DNA of 64,000 nt, taken from assembly GCF_949987535.1 (NCBI RefSeq), contig NC_080064.1, positions 131,592,708-131,656,707 of the forward strand, written 5' to 3'. Under the pieces are notes generated by a model. It searched no databases, was not told the DNA's origin, and saw only the letters and a list, made by a program, of their open reading frames with translations. How positions within the stretch are numbered: position 1 is the first letter of the stretch; each line of letters opens with the position of its first letter. Positions 48,831 through 59,790 of the stretch are shown here, piece by piece. Origin of the DNA: Balaenoptera acutorostrata. Its lineage: Eukaryota > Chordata > Mammalia > Artiodactyla > Balaenopteridae. The position numbers and the translations under genes are program-made.

Positions 48831-49032
48831 TATAGCTATATGGCAGATGAAGTATTATACTAGACAGTAGTACACCAGCTTATTGTCATATTTTTAAAAT
48901 AAATAGAGGATATGTGTGAAACCATTGGGAGGACATGGGGAAACTTGACTTGGTGAAGGTGGTGATCAGAAGAAAGGGACCTGTGGAAATGGAAACACCA
49001 TGGTTCTAGGATAGTTCTTGTGTTTTCAACAG

Positions 49033-49137
49033 GAAATGGCTGTGTGGATGAGTGAAGATAATTTGTATATGCAGGAGAGAGCCATGGTGATCATCAGCAG
49101 AGTGCTAAGCTTTGCATCCAGGAAAGTCAAGGGATAT
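49033..49137 (+). CDS. Internal exon of the same MROH-family gene, exon C
   Basis: A 105-bp exon of 35 codons, phase 0 at both ends, between the acceptor ttgtgttttcaacag and a consensus donor TAT|gtaagt. The peptide starts EMAVWMSEDNLYMQERAM and continues VIISRVLSFASRKVKGY. The W-x-S...ERA core, followed by a hydrophobic helix and then a basic stretch, is the most diagnostic maestro/MROH signature in the window (family pattern: W-L-x-S-x-x-x-x-E-R-x-x-A-L). Joined to exon B it reads DLYKLQILK-EMAVWMSE with the spacing expected for that motif, so no missing exon is needed between them. The 2-kb intron before it holds a MIR and an L2 tail. Confidence 0.74.
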
Positions 49138-49489
49138 GTAAGTCACAGAGTAATCATGCCACGTGCTTCTGAAGACTGCATTTCCGCAGTGCTGCTTTCC
49201 AAGTCTTGGTTCTAGAGAGTGTTAGATGCCTGCTTCGTATTATCATACGAGTAGGTTGGGATACTGGGAAAGGAGTTAATATCCTACATGACTTTATGTC
49301 AATTAGAGCAGAGTTTCTCAGTTGATTAAGATGCCTCATGCTTTCCACAAACAGTATGAGTGTGTCAAAACCAGGCTTTTGCTGACTCTCTGGATTCTCC
49401 TCTTTGGACCACAATCAATGTTATTTGTAAACTTATAAATTCTTCCATCCTTACTTTCCTTCTTATTTCTTTTTCCTAGAATATTTTTA

Positions 49490-50270
49490 AACCACCATTT
49501 ATTTTAAATGTATAACAAGTAATTCTTGAGTATTTTCATTGTAAAACATGCTAAAGACATAGCAGAAGTCCTTCTTTACTATCCTCTCCACCCCAATCTC
49601 ATCCCTAGCCATGTCTGTGTGATGTGTGTCCTGCCAAACAGCTACATACACATAAAAATACACATGCACACGGATATACATAGCTTTGTTACTTAGTTTT
49701 TCTTTACTAAAGTTACATCATATTTACATATGGTTCTGCAATTTGATTTTTTCACTGAACAGTATGCCCAACAGATACTTTCATAGATTTGCTTCATTAT
49801 TTTAACTACAGTTTATATCTTATAGTGTTGATGTATTATGATCTACTTAACTATTCTTCAGTTGATGAACATTGAGGTATATTGTGGGTTTTTCTACTTC
49901 AAACAATACAAAAATGGTCATCCTTTTGCATGTATGTGAGTATGTACTTAGAAATGCTAAGAAAAATAATAGGCCAAAAAGTATGAAGAGGTTAAAGATT
50001 AGTAATGCACAATTGTCCTTCATTCTGCTTTCCTGTGAATATTAGACTGCCCATTTCCTCAACCTTCACAAACACCTGGATATTATCAGGCTTTTTAACT
50101 GTTGCCTTTCAGATGGAGAACAAATAGGTATCTCATAATTGCCAATATTTACTGAGGTTTTCTATATTTTGAATAACACTATTGCCTGCCTTCTAAGAAG
50201 CCTCAGACTATCTCTGAACATTTTTCTCTCTTATGGATACTGTGTTTTCAGTCTCTGTTCCATAACTCAC
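49490..50270 (-). mobile_element. L1ME-type LINE 3' region
   Basis: Reverse-complement pattern: 'ggttctgcaatttgatttt', 'attcttcagttgatgaacat', 'ttttgcatgtatgtgagtat', then the 'gggtattatcag'-like end. It lies in the 8-kb intron. Confidence 0.62.
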
Positions 50271-50495
50271 CCTTCACTGTGATTTTTAAACATACTCTAC
50301 TAATTGCATATTTGATTGCTTAAATCAGTTCAGGAGTTCAGTATGAAGGGGGTCAGAAACATGCATTTGTGACACTATCTTCATGTATCCATTTCTAATA
50401 CTTGTACAGTCTCTAGACATATTGAGACGGAAAGCCTAGATCAGCCTTATAACATAGCTGAATTTTTATTATTTTATTTAAAATAAACTTTGGGA

Positions 50496-51958
50496 GATAA
50501 ACCCATGCACTTATGGTCACCTAATCTATGACAAAGGAGGCCAGAGTATACAATGGAGAAAAGACAGTCTCTTCAATAAGTGGTTCTGGGAATACTGGAC
50601 AGCCACATGTAAAAGAATGAAATTAGAACACTCCCTAACACCACACACAAAAATAAACTCAAAATTGATTAAAGACCTAAATGTAAGGCCAGACACTATA
50701 AAACTCTTAGAGGAAAACATAGGCAGAACACTCTATGACATAAATCGCAGCAAGATCTTTTTTGACCCACCTCCTAGAGTAATGAGAATAAAAACCAAAA
50801 TAAACAAATGGGACCTAATTAAACCTAAAAGCTTTTGCACAGCAAAGGAAGACATAAACAAGATTAGAAAACAACCCACAGAATGGGAGAAAATATTTGC
50901 CAACGAAGCAACTGACAAAGGATTAATCTCCAAAATATACAAACAGCTCATGCAGCTCAATATTAAAAAAAAAACAAAAACCCAATCAAAAAATGGGCGG
51001 AAGATCTAAATAGACATTTCTCCAAAGAAGACATACAGATGGGCAACAAACACATGAGAAAATGCTCAACATCACTAATCATTAGAAAAATGCAGATCAA
51101 AACTACAGTGAGGTATCACCTCACACAGGTTACAATGGCCATGATCAAAAAAATCTAGAAACAATAAATGCTGGAGAGAGTGTGGAGAAAAGAGAACCCT
51201 CATGCATTTCTGGTGGGAATGTAAATTGATACAGCCACTATGGAGAACAGTGTGGAGATTCCTTAAAAAACTAAAAATAGAACTACCGTATGATCCAGCA
51301 ATCCCAATACTGGGCATTTACCCAGAGAAAACCATAATTCAAAAAGACACATGCACCCCAGTGTTCATTGCAGCTCTATTTACAATAGCCAGGTCATGGA
51401 AGCAACCTAAATGTCCATCAACGGAGGAATGGATAAAGATGTGGTACATATATACAATGGAATGTTACTCAGCCATAAAAAGGATTGAATTTGTGTCATT
51501 TGTAGAGACATGGATGGACCTAGAGACTGTCATACAGAGTGAAGTAAGTCAGAAAGAGAAAAACAAATATCATATATTAACGCATATATGTGGAATCTGA
51601 AAAAAAAATCTTATTTACAAAGCAGAAATAGAGACACAGATGTAGAGAACAAATGTATGGATTCCAAAGGGGAAAGGGGGGTGGGATGAATTGGGAGATT
51701 GGGATTGACATATATACACTATTGATACTATGTATAAAATACATAACTAATGAGAACCTACCACATAGCACTGGGAACTCTACTCAATGCTCTGTGGTGA
51801 CCTAAATGAGAAGGAAATCCAAAAAAGAGGGGATAAATGTATACATATAGCTGATTCACTTTGCTGTACAGTATAAACTAACACAACATTGTAAAGCAAC
51901 TATACTCCAATAAAAATTTTAAAAAAGAAAGTGAGAAAAAGCCAAAAAATAAATAAAT
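50496..51958 (+). mobile_element. 5'-truncated L1 LINE in sense orientation within the intron
   Basis: ORF2 carboxy-terminal part ([73 protein letters not shown]) and the full 3' UTR with A-rich tail. Frame breaks occur near 50980 and 51180. Imperfect duplication: aaaataaactttggga (near 50479) against aaaataagctttggaa (near 51959). Relatively well conserved, so younger than most copies here. Confidence 0.93.
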
Positions 51959-51974
51959 AAAATAAGCTTTGGAA

Positions 51975-54929
51975 CATAATACAATTTACTTACATGGGAA
52001 AATACAGTCCATGATGTTCTTTGCATCGTGCTAATTCCCCATCTCAGTGTCCAAAAGAGAGACCGAGTGGCTTGTTTTAAATATTGTGATTCTTTGGCCT
52101 GGGAAGTCAGTCTCCCTCTATTTCTGAGACGGTTTGGAATGTCCATTCAAATGGACACAAAATTTTGCAAGTGAGGCTTGAGATTAAGTGTAGTTCAACA
52201 CTCCAGTCTGTTTTCTGTATAGTTCCTAACATGCTTTATATATTCAGCAAGTATTTGATGGAGACTACTCACATGCTTCTCATTGCACTTCAGTACACAT
52301 ATATACTTTCTATTTATATATCTAGTGTATATTTATATACTAGATATATACTATATGTGTGTATAAATATATATATATCTTCTAGTGAGTTCCATTCAGG
52401 TAGCAGGTATGACACTTGGGGGTTTCATCTTCTGCTATCACCTTTACTCTCTTTCAATTACAGTTGTAAAGTTCATTCTCCCCAGCACATCGCCCACCCT
52501 CCAACTGTGAAACAATAAATGTGTAAATTCATATGTGCAGCAGAAGGCTCTCATAAATTGTTGAGGGTTCCTAAGCTATAACTGAGACCTTTGAGAAGCC
52601 AAGTGGTAACGTATTCCTCTGTTCTGCAATGTTTGCTCAATGCCACCAGGTGGAAGCACACCAGCATTTTCCAGAAGGTGGGAACTAAGCTAGCCTCAAC
52701 CAGCTTATCACAGTCATGGAAGCATAAACCTTTACTAAGTTAACTTTCTCTTTAAAGTAAGATAATTAAGATAATTATCTTCTAAAGATAAGACAATTAT
52801 CTTCTGAAGTTAATTAAGTCAGTGAAATTAATGGAGATGGGGGAACAAATACATAAAACAATCAAAAATATTATTAATAAATTAAAAGCTAAACTACCCA
52901 CAGGCAAGGTCTGTGTATCTCTATATCTGACACACTGTAAATAATAAATGAAGATTTGTTCTGCCATTCTCTAACTAAACGTAGCTACCTATTCTGTTCT
53001 CAGGTTCTGGCCATTCACTGGATAAAAACTATTTTCTTCATAAATTACCCTAGCCTACGTCTTCCAGACTCTCAGAGGCCCTTATCCTATTGAACAATAC
53101 TTTCATTTGTATTCTACCAGAATTTAAAATGGTATTCCTCTTACATGACCTGTGTGCCCATCAGGGTGAAGAAACTGCTACACTCAAAGAACATTTGTCC
53201 TTTCAATTAAACTGTTAATTTCCAAACGGGTGAAGAAGTGTGAGCTAAACATGTCATATTATCTCATTAACAGATTTTTCCTAGGTTTGTTCCTTTGGCA
53301 CATCAGCATTTAAAAGACAGGTGGAAGATTTTCAGTCAAAGCTAACAGATTGTCCACATGTCTATCTCCTCCTCCTCCACAAAATGATAGTAATAAAATT
53401 TGTTAAATGTTGCCATTGCAACAAAGAGAATTAGTAACGGGTTCTCAGTGGGCTAGTGATGTCAGCAAACTTCTGCATGACAGAATAGACAGAAGATGGT
53501 AACTGATAAAGTCTGGCAGGGGAATCTGAAAGGCAGGGGCATGTGAACATTAGAGTGGAGGACAGCTGAAAAGGGATGGAGTTTCCCTATGGAACCCTGA
53601 AGAGTCTGGAGCTATGGAAGCCCAAGTAATGATGAAGAGTGGGCGGCAAAGGAAAGCTGAAGACATACACATGCACTGAAAAGACTCATAGGAAGTTCAT
53701 ACAGAAGGATCTATAGTGCCTCCCGTCCTCATTTACACACACACTCTATATTCCACAGGGACATGAGTCCATTGGTAGGTAAAATTTAAGGACATTTTTC
53801 TCAAAACAATTGTAAATTCCCTGAGACAATCATCTTGATTCTGTTGTTTAGATACACTTCAGCATGACCCCAGCCTTCCCACCCAACTACTCTAAAGCCA
53901 AGCCCACCAGTTGATAAGCCTTGCTCACATACAAAATCCCACCAGTGGCATCACATTCTTAAATATGACTAGACAACCAAGAATTTGCCAGACATTTGAG
54001 AAAACCCTCCAAATATAAGAGATAGTCCCAGGTAAATAAAGAGAACAAAAATGATTATCAAAAATAGATAATTCTGAGTACAGATGAGAATTTAGTCTCA
54101 AAAGGAGTAGAGAGGACATATTTTTATGCCAAAAGGAAATAGAACTAAAAATGAGTATGGCCTATGCACTGATTCATCACAGCAGGAATAGATAGGCAAT
54201 GTCCCAAAGTGATATTAGAACTGAAGTAGAAGTCCATTGTTTAGAGATGTACAGTTGACTTCCAAAAGAAGCAGCTAAAAAACTTAGAAGTGGTTGCCTC
54301 TGGAATTTAGTACCTAAAACTGTCATAATTGTTAAGATAAGGAACTGGAGAGGCCAGATGTACACAGAAGAAGGAATCCAGTAAGAAAGGGCCAGAAAAC
54401 TAAGCAGGAGCACTTAGACTTAGGAGCAAATACAGAGAAGCTACTTTTATCCAGGTCTTAGCTCTCCTTCTTTCAGCACTTTAGATAGATTTTCTAAAAA
54501 AGCAGGACTATACTGTATTAAATGTTCCCAAAGTCTTGTGTTTGAGGGGGTGTGACTGTGGTTGGCACACTTCTGAAGGGACTGTGCAGGGCATAATCAG
54601 TGTGCCCCATGGTTCACACAGCTTTATTCCTCTCTTGGCCTGTCCTAGGTCAGGTCTCCCCTCTTCCTCAAACATGCTATGCAATCCAGACATGGCCACA
54701 CCTACTCTGTTAGAGACACACATCTAGACAGACCCTATCTGGCATTATTAGCAGCTTCCTCTACAAAGACACCTGCTAAGAGTTACACATCCACAAGTTC
54801 ATAAGAAGGGATAATCAGAGAGAACGCTCAAGGCAAAAACTATAACACAATAAAACTTTAAGGCCAATCCTCTGTAAACGGTCCCCAGGTTCAGTGAGCT
54901 AAGCTGTGAGAAGTACTCCCCTGGTTCTA
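51975..54929. other. Intron sequence without recognised gene
   Basis: Holds a TA-rich tract near 52300-52378 and an AT palindrome at 52768-52781. No exon was recognised. Confidence 0.5.
52768..52781. repeat. 14-bp AT palindrome within repeated motif
   Basis: AAGATAATTATCTT is self-complementary. The unit aattatcttct(a/g)aag occurs again about 20 bp downstream. Confidence 0.9.
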
Positions 54930-55773
54930 GGTACTTTCGTTATAAGGGTCTTTGCCATAGACATCTTTGTAGCATAACTAATTGGCCGTAAGGCAATTTT
55001 TTCATAAAAGATAAAATAACGAAAAATAAAAGGGGGACATTATAAAGGTCATAATGAAACATGAAAAATTAATAACAAAATTAAAAAGGCTTTCTTGAGA
55101 AATACAATTTAAATATTTACATACAATTTAAATACACTTAAATTGTGTGTAAATTCGTGGCAATTCTGCCAAATAACTGATTTTATTTTGTGGGTTGTAC
55201 TTAAGCACTTGTCTTTGAAGTCTTTCATTCATAATATGTTTTTTGCTTTTTGATTCATCTCCTCATTCAGCATGATAGTTTTTCTTTTTTTGCTAAAATT
55301 TCTTCCTTCATTTCATCCTTCATTCCAAATACCAGGATGCGTATTTGTAACTGAGCTTTGTATTGCGTTATAAAAACCTCTGCACTGTTTTTTGTTCTTG
55401 GCATCTTGCCACATGTCTGTTCATAGATGTTCCAAAGTTCTATGGGAAATGTAGGTTCAACTCTGCATCTCTGAGACCCTTAGCTTCCTTCTCCTCCAAT
55501 GTAGTGTGCTTCAAAATAAGAAACCAACTCTTGGGGCAAATCATTGTCACCTCTCAGCTCAATAAAGCCATCAATAAAATGGCTTACTGAAAGAAAGTCT
55601 AACTCATTTCAACCAGTTGAAACCAAAGTGTCAAACCAAACAGTCTACTAGTTATTTTATCTTTCACAGCAAAATTGCCTTACAGAAAATTAGTCATGTA
55701 TTAAAAGGGTTTGCAGCAAAAATGCTCGTGGCAAAGATGTCTATGGCAGAGAAGCTTGTGGCAAAAATACCAG
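54930..55773. mobile_element. DNA transposon with long terminal inverted repeats and 15-bp subterminal units
   Basis: The left end (54930-55020) and right end (55651-55773) are imperfect inverted repeats of about 90-120 bp. Shared segments read inward on the right as gttattttatctttc, then aaaattgccttac, then aattagt-atg. Outside these both ends carry ordered 15-bp units of the form (g/a)tGGCAAAgATgtct and atGGCA(a/g)AGA. The ends read ggtac and tacc. The 630-bp centre is AT-rich with no intact transposase; a basic, lysine-rich minus-strand remnant may be present. Class (hAT or MULE-like) not determined, and no clear target duplication was found. Confidence 0.72.
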
Positions 55774-56193
55774 ACACATACTCATACTCCTCCATCGTGC
55801 CCAACAGAGAAACAGAACACCTTCCCCTTTTTTTTAAACCCATAATGCAAAGGTGGTTCTTAAAATCTTGCCATTTGATAGAAAAAGAAATTTGGAATGC
55901 AAACTAAAAGCAGAGAATAGGCAGGGGAAAATAAAACACTTCTTCCTATGGTCTAGAATAAATAGCAACCCCTACTGTCTGCGTCTAGATTCTTCTAAGT
56001 CATAGGACTCCTAAAATAGGGGGAGCCGCAGGTACCCTTACAAAGAATTATAGGCAGAAAGAATCCAAGGAAGACATCCACAGAAGCAGATTATCTTCCT
56101 TTCTTCTACTAAGACCATCACTCCCACATCCTAATTCGGTCATATCCTTGGCCCATGACCTAGGTCACCTCACATTCTTCTTCAGGAATGATT

Positions 56194-56231
56194 CTGTGTG
56201 TGTGTGTGTGTGTGTGTGTGTTTGTGTGTGT
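56194..56231. repeat. (GT)n microsatellite
   Basis: About 19 GT units with one TTT interruption. Confidence 0.93.
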
Positions 56232-56239
56232 AAGACTGA

Positions 56240-56262
56240 GACAGGCAGACAGACAGACAGAC
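56240..56262. repeat. (GACA)n microsatellite
   Basis: About five GACA/GGCA units, 10 bp after the GT repeat; a compound microsatellite. Confidence 0.88.
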
Positions 56263-56787
56263 ATGAGTGGGTCAAGCAAAAAGAGAGGCAAGGATAAGGG
56301 TATATAAGAGTAACACAAAGAAGGAGAAACAGGTCTTGGGATCTCCCTGGAAGGTTGACTTGAACTCTAACTTTGACCACCAAAGCATCTATCCAGGAAA
56401 AGTAATAATTTGTCTTAGAGATAAGAAGATTCTGCAGGCCTACTAGTTTAGCAAACCTACATGTGGGAAGAGAGAGTCCTTTTTGTTTAAAGAAAATTGG
56501 TAATAATTCTCATACCTTCACAAAAGCAAAATATCTCTTCCATCTCTCCTTTCTTCTTTTATGTGTCTACTCTCTCTGTTTGCATTTGATCTGGCTAAAC
56601 AAATCAGTCAAGGTAAAAACCTAAATATTTGAGAAACCTATGTGTCAAGGAAGTTGTGTGCGTGTAGGGGGGGAATATATAAATGTTTTGGCAGTAGGTT
56701 TGATAGCAGAAGCAAATGTTTTGAGTTTTTTAAAAAATTAATTTCCCTGGGAAGAATCAGAGCAATTCTAGGAAGAAAAGTTTTCTT

Positions 56788-56851
56788 CAGTGACTTACAG
56801 AGTCATCTGAAGTGTTCTCCAGTGACTTACAGAGTCATCTAAAGTGTTTCA
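56788..56851. repeat. 32-bp direct tandem duplication
   Basis: Two adjacent copies starting cagtgacttacagagtcatc (56788 and 56820) differ at only a few bases near the unit end. Confidence 0.93.
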
Positions 56852-56954
56852 TACATGAAGAAGGAAGCATGAAAGCTTTTGGATATTGACTCCCCCACTC
56901 CAGTATCCTAAGAATTTGATACTACAAATAGCTACCTAAAATATAGACTAGAAA

Positions 56955-57130
56955 CTAACATTAGTTGAGTCTCTATTATTGCCAAGCACTTTGCTAGGAA
57001 CGTTCTTTTTTGTCATAAATGTTACCCCCTTAGTTCCCACAATAACTGTTACAAGGTAACATTTGTTATATGCATTTCATAGATGAGAAAATTGAGGCTC
57101 AGTAACAGAGTGAGGATTTTAATACAGATT
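56955..57130 (+). mobile_element. MIR SINE
   Basis: 'gagtctctattattgccaag', 'cactttgctaggaacgtt', 'tcatagatgagaaaattgag', 'gctcagtaacagagtgagga'. Ends about 110 bp before exon D. Confidence 0.8.
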
Positions 57131-57242
57131 TTGTGAACTCTGAAGCTCAACTCTAACCGTAGTCTGATATATATATCAGACACAAACATTTAATGTTGAC
57201 CATGCATAGCAAATACATTTTTCTACTTTGTTTTTTCACTAG

Positions 57243-57378
57243 ACAAGTGTTGATGTTCCATGTTTGGGTGTCCTGGCAGCAGAACTGTCTCTTTTGTGTT
57301 CCCATGCTGATCCCGCAATCACACAACAAGCATCCTTGGGAATGTATCACCTCCTCTGCATTGCAAAGTGTCAGAATG
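57243..57378 (+). CDS. Internal exon of the same MROH-family gene, exon D
   Basis: A 136-bp exon entered in phase 0 after a long pyrimidine tract (ttctactttgttttttcactag) and left in phase 1 at AATG|gtaaga. The peptide contains CLGVLAAELSLLCSHADPAI and then TQQASLGMYHLLCIAKCQNG. The arrangement L-G-x-L...L...C...DP...x-Q-A-S-x-G-(hydrophobic)-LL is typical of the helix pair that follows the W/ERA helix in MROH proteins. The intron from exon C is about 8.1 kb. It carries an L1ME, a sense-oriented 5'-truncated L1, a DNA transposon and a MIR. The next exon must supply two bases of a split codon and was not seen in the remaining 6.6 kb, which is mostly nested L1. Confidence 0.72.
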
Positions 57379-58540
57379 GTAAGAAAGATTCATCTTTTCT
57401 AAGGGTTACTAATAATCTGTTCCTAATTATTATACTTGTGGGTCCCAAGGGGGCTCTATGTCTGTAGATTTCAAAATCCTGCCCCAAGATCTATAGCTTC
57501 ACTTTTTAAAATGTATTTTAAAATCTTTTTTAGAATTATTTTTAAAATGTTATAGTTGGTCCTTCAATGTCTATAACATACTATACTTGGATTAGTGTTG
57601 GGTGTTAATGGTGGGGACAGGAATGCTGGATGGAGGCAGGGAAGAAAGAGAGGAAGAAAAATTACCAATGGGACTTTTTAAAAAGAGGCATACTTTTTCT
57701 CTGTAATGGAGTATCAAATAGAATACTCAGATTCTTGCTTCAATGGTGGGGAAAAATTAGCCCAAGACCTAAATAAATGCTGCTCTGGTCTGCCTAACAA
57801 AGCATAAGAGCAAGACCTTATGGTATCAAACTATTTCCAAATACTTTAACAGAGAATAGATTTACTGTCCCATAATAAAGAACTATTTAAAGATTATATA
57901 TACTAATTGTTCTCAAGCCATTGGACATCAGATAACAAAGGACAATGATTCCTAATGAGATGGGAACAAATGAACAAATAAAGCAGAGTCTACAATTGAC
58001 TGAGTTTACAACTTAGAGTAAGTTTCTAGGCTGCAGCCCAGAAAGGAGTAACCCAAGAGTCTCACCAAGTTGAAGAGACAGAATTGGGAATCCAGATAGA
58101 TCAAGATATCTAGAGTTCACAGAGCAAAGCGCCAGAAAGGAGTGCACAAAGAGAGCTCCAGAGATGTGCAGAGAGCCCTTTAACTATCTGGCTATGTAAG
58201 GATCAGAGCACACATGTGAGGAAACTACCTGAGGCTTGTGGGTGGGATGGTGGGGGTAACACCCAAAATGGTTAAAGGATCCACCGAATCCCGAAAGACT
58301 GGAAATGGTGCCCATGCCTATAAGCTAGAATTTAAAACTTCATAATTCATAAGTAATGAAGCAGAGTACAAAGAGATTTTGTCTCATCAAGAGGAAAAAA
58401 TTATCCCTGAATTATTTTAGTGCCACTTAACAAAAGTTAAAAACAAGACCTAAAGTTATCAACTGATCTCCAAATACTTTGTTTATCAGAAAAAACTCAA
58501 GCTTACTTCTAGGAATACAAAAATTCCATCACTTAACAAG
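57379..58540. other. Intron sequence downstream of exon D
   Basis: No exon was recognised; unassigned sequence leading into an old L1M. Confidence 0.45.
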
Positions 58541-58544
58541 TTAA

Positions 58545-58866
58545 AATGAACAGTTTGGACAAGTTAAAATTAACAATGTCTGACATGCAACAAAAAATTA
58601 CCAGGTATGCAAAGAAACAAAATACAACCCACAATAAAAAGTAAAATGAATAAAAACTGACCCAGAAATAACACAGATGATAGAATTAGGAGAGTCATTA
58701 AAACAATTATTATAACATATTCCATTTATTTAAGGAGTTAGAGAAAAAGATGAATATGCTAATGAGAGACAAAGAAAAGTCTCTAAAAGACCCAAATTGA
58801 ATCTCAGGAGATGAAAACTACAATATCTGAGCTGAAAAACACTCTGGCAGGGATTAACGGTATAAT
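58545..58866 (+). mobile_element. Old L1M LINE, ORF1 5' part
   Basis: Old L1 ORF1 leader and coiled-coil pattern: 'gtctgacatgcaacaaaaaa', 'attaccaggtatgcaaagaa', 'gacccagaaataacacagat', then 'ctggcagggattaacgg'. Interrupted by a minus-strand L1 at 58867. Confidence 0.6.
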
Positions 58867-59790
58867 CTTTTTTATTGAGGTATAGTTGATTTACAATATA
58901 CACAATATACATTTATAATAGGTGTACAGTATAATGATTCAGTATTTATACAGATTTTACTCCATTAAAAGTTATTATAAGATAATGGCTATAATTCCTT
59001 GTGCTATTAATATTTCCTTGTTGCTTATCTCTTTTATACATAGTAGTTTGTATCTCTTAATCGCATATGCCTAATTTGTCCATCCCCTCTTCCTTCTCCA
59101 CTTTGGCAACCACTAGTTTGTTTTCTATATCTGTGAGTTTGTTTCCATTTTGCATATACATTCATTTGCATTTTTTATTTTTTAGATTCCACATATAAGT
59201 GATATCATATGGTTTTTGTCTTTCTCTGTCTGTCTGACCTATTTCATTAAGCATAATATTCTCTAGGTCCATCCATGTTGCTGCAAACGGCAGAATTTCA
59301 TTCTTTTTTATGGACGAGTTTTATATATCTATATAGATAGATAGATGATAGATAGATAGACGATATATCACATCTTCTTTATACATTCATCTGTTTATGG
59401 GCACTTGGGTTGCTTCCATATCTTGGCTATTGTAAATAGTGCTGCTATAAACATAGGAATGCATGTACTTTTTCAAATTAGTGTTTTCATTTTTTCTTCA
59501 TTTTACTTTACTGGATATATACTCAGGAGTGGAATTGCTGGATCATATGGTAGTTCTATTTTTAGTTTTTTGAGGAACCTCCATAGTGTTTTCCATAGTG
59601 GATGCACCAATTTACACTCCCACCAACCCTGTACAAAGGTTTCCTTTTCTCCATACTCTCTCCAACATTTGTTATTTGTAGACATTTTCATGATAGCCAT
59701 TCTGACAGGTATGAGGTGATATCTTATTGTTGTTTTGACTTGCATTTCTCTAATAATTAGTGATGCTGAGAATCTTTTCATGTTCAACAG
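58867..59790 (-). mobile_element. 5'-truncated L1 LINE inserted in L1M
   Basis: The minus strand carries the ORF2 end ([49 protein letters not shown]) and the 3' UTR with tail at 58867. A GATA repeat lies at 59321-59369. Possible duplication gtataatctt/gtgtaatctt at the two ends. Confidence 0.9.
59321..59369. repeat. TATA/GATA microsatellite inside L1 ORF2
   Basis: tatatctatatagatagata with further GATA units, at the site that reads tatatac in other L1 copies. Confidence 0.92.

Larger units (their letters stand above)
55774..56955. other. Intron sequence with simple repeats
   Basis: Contains the GT and GACA microsatellites and a 32-bp tandem duplication. No exon was recognised. Confidence 0.5.
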
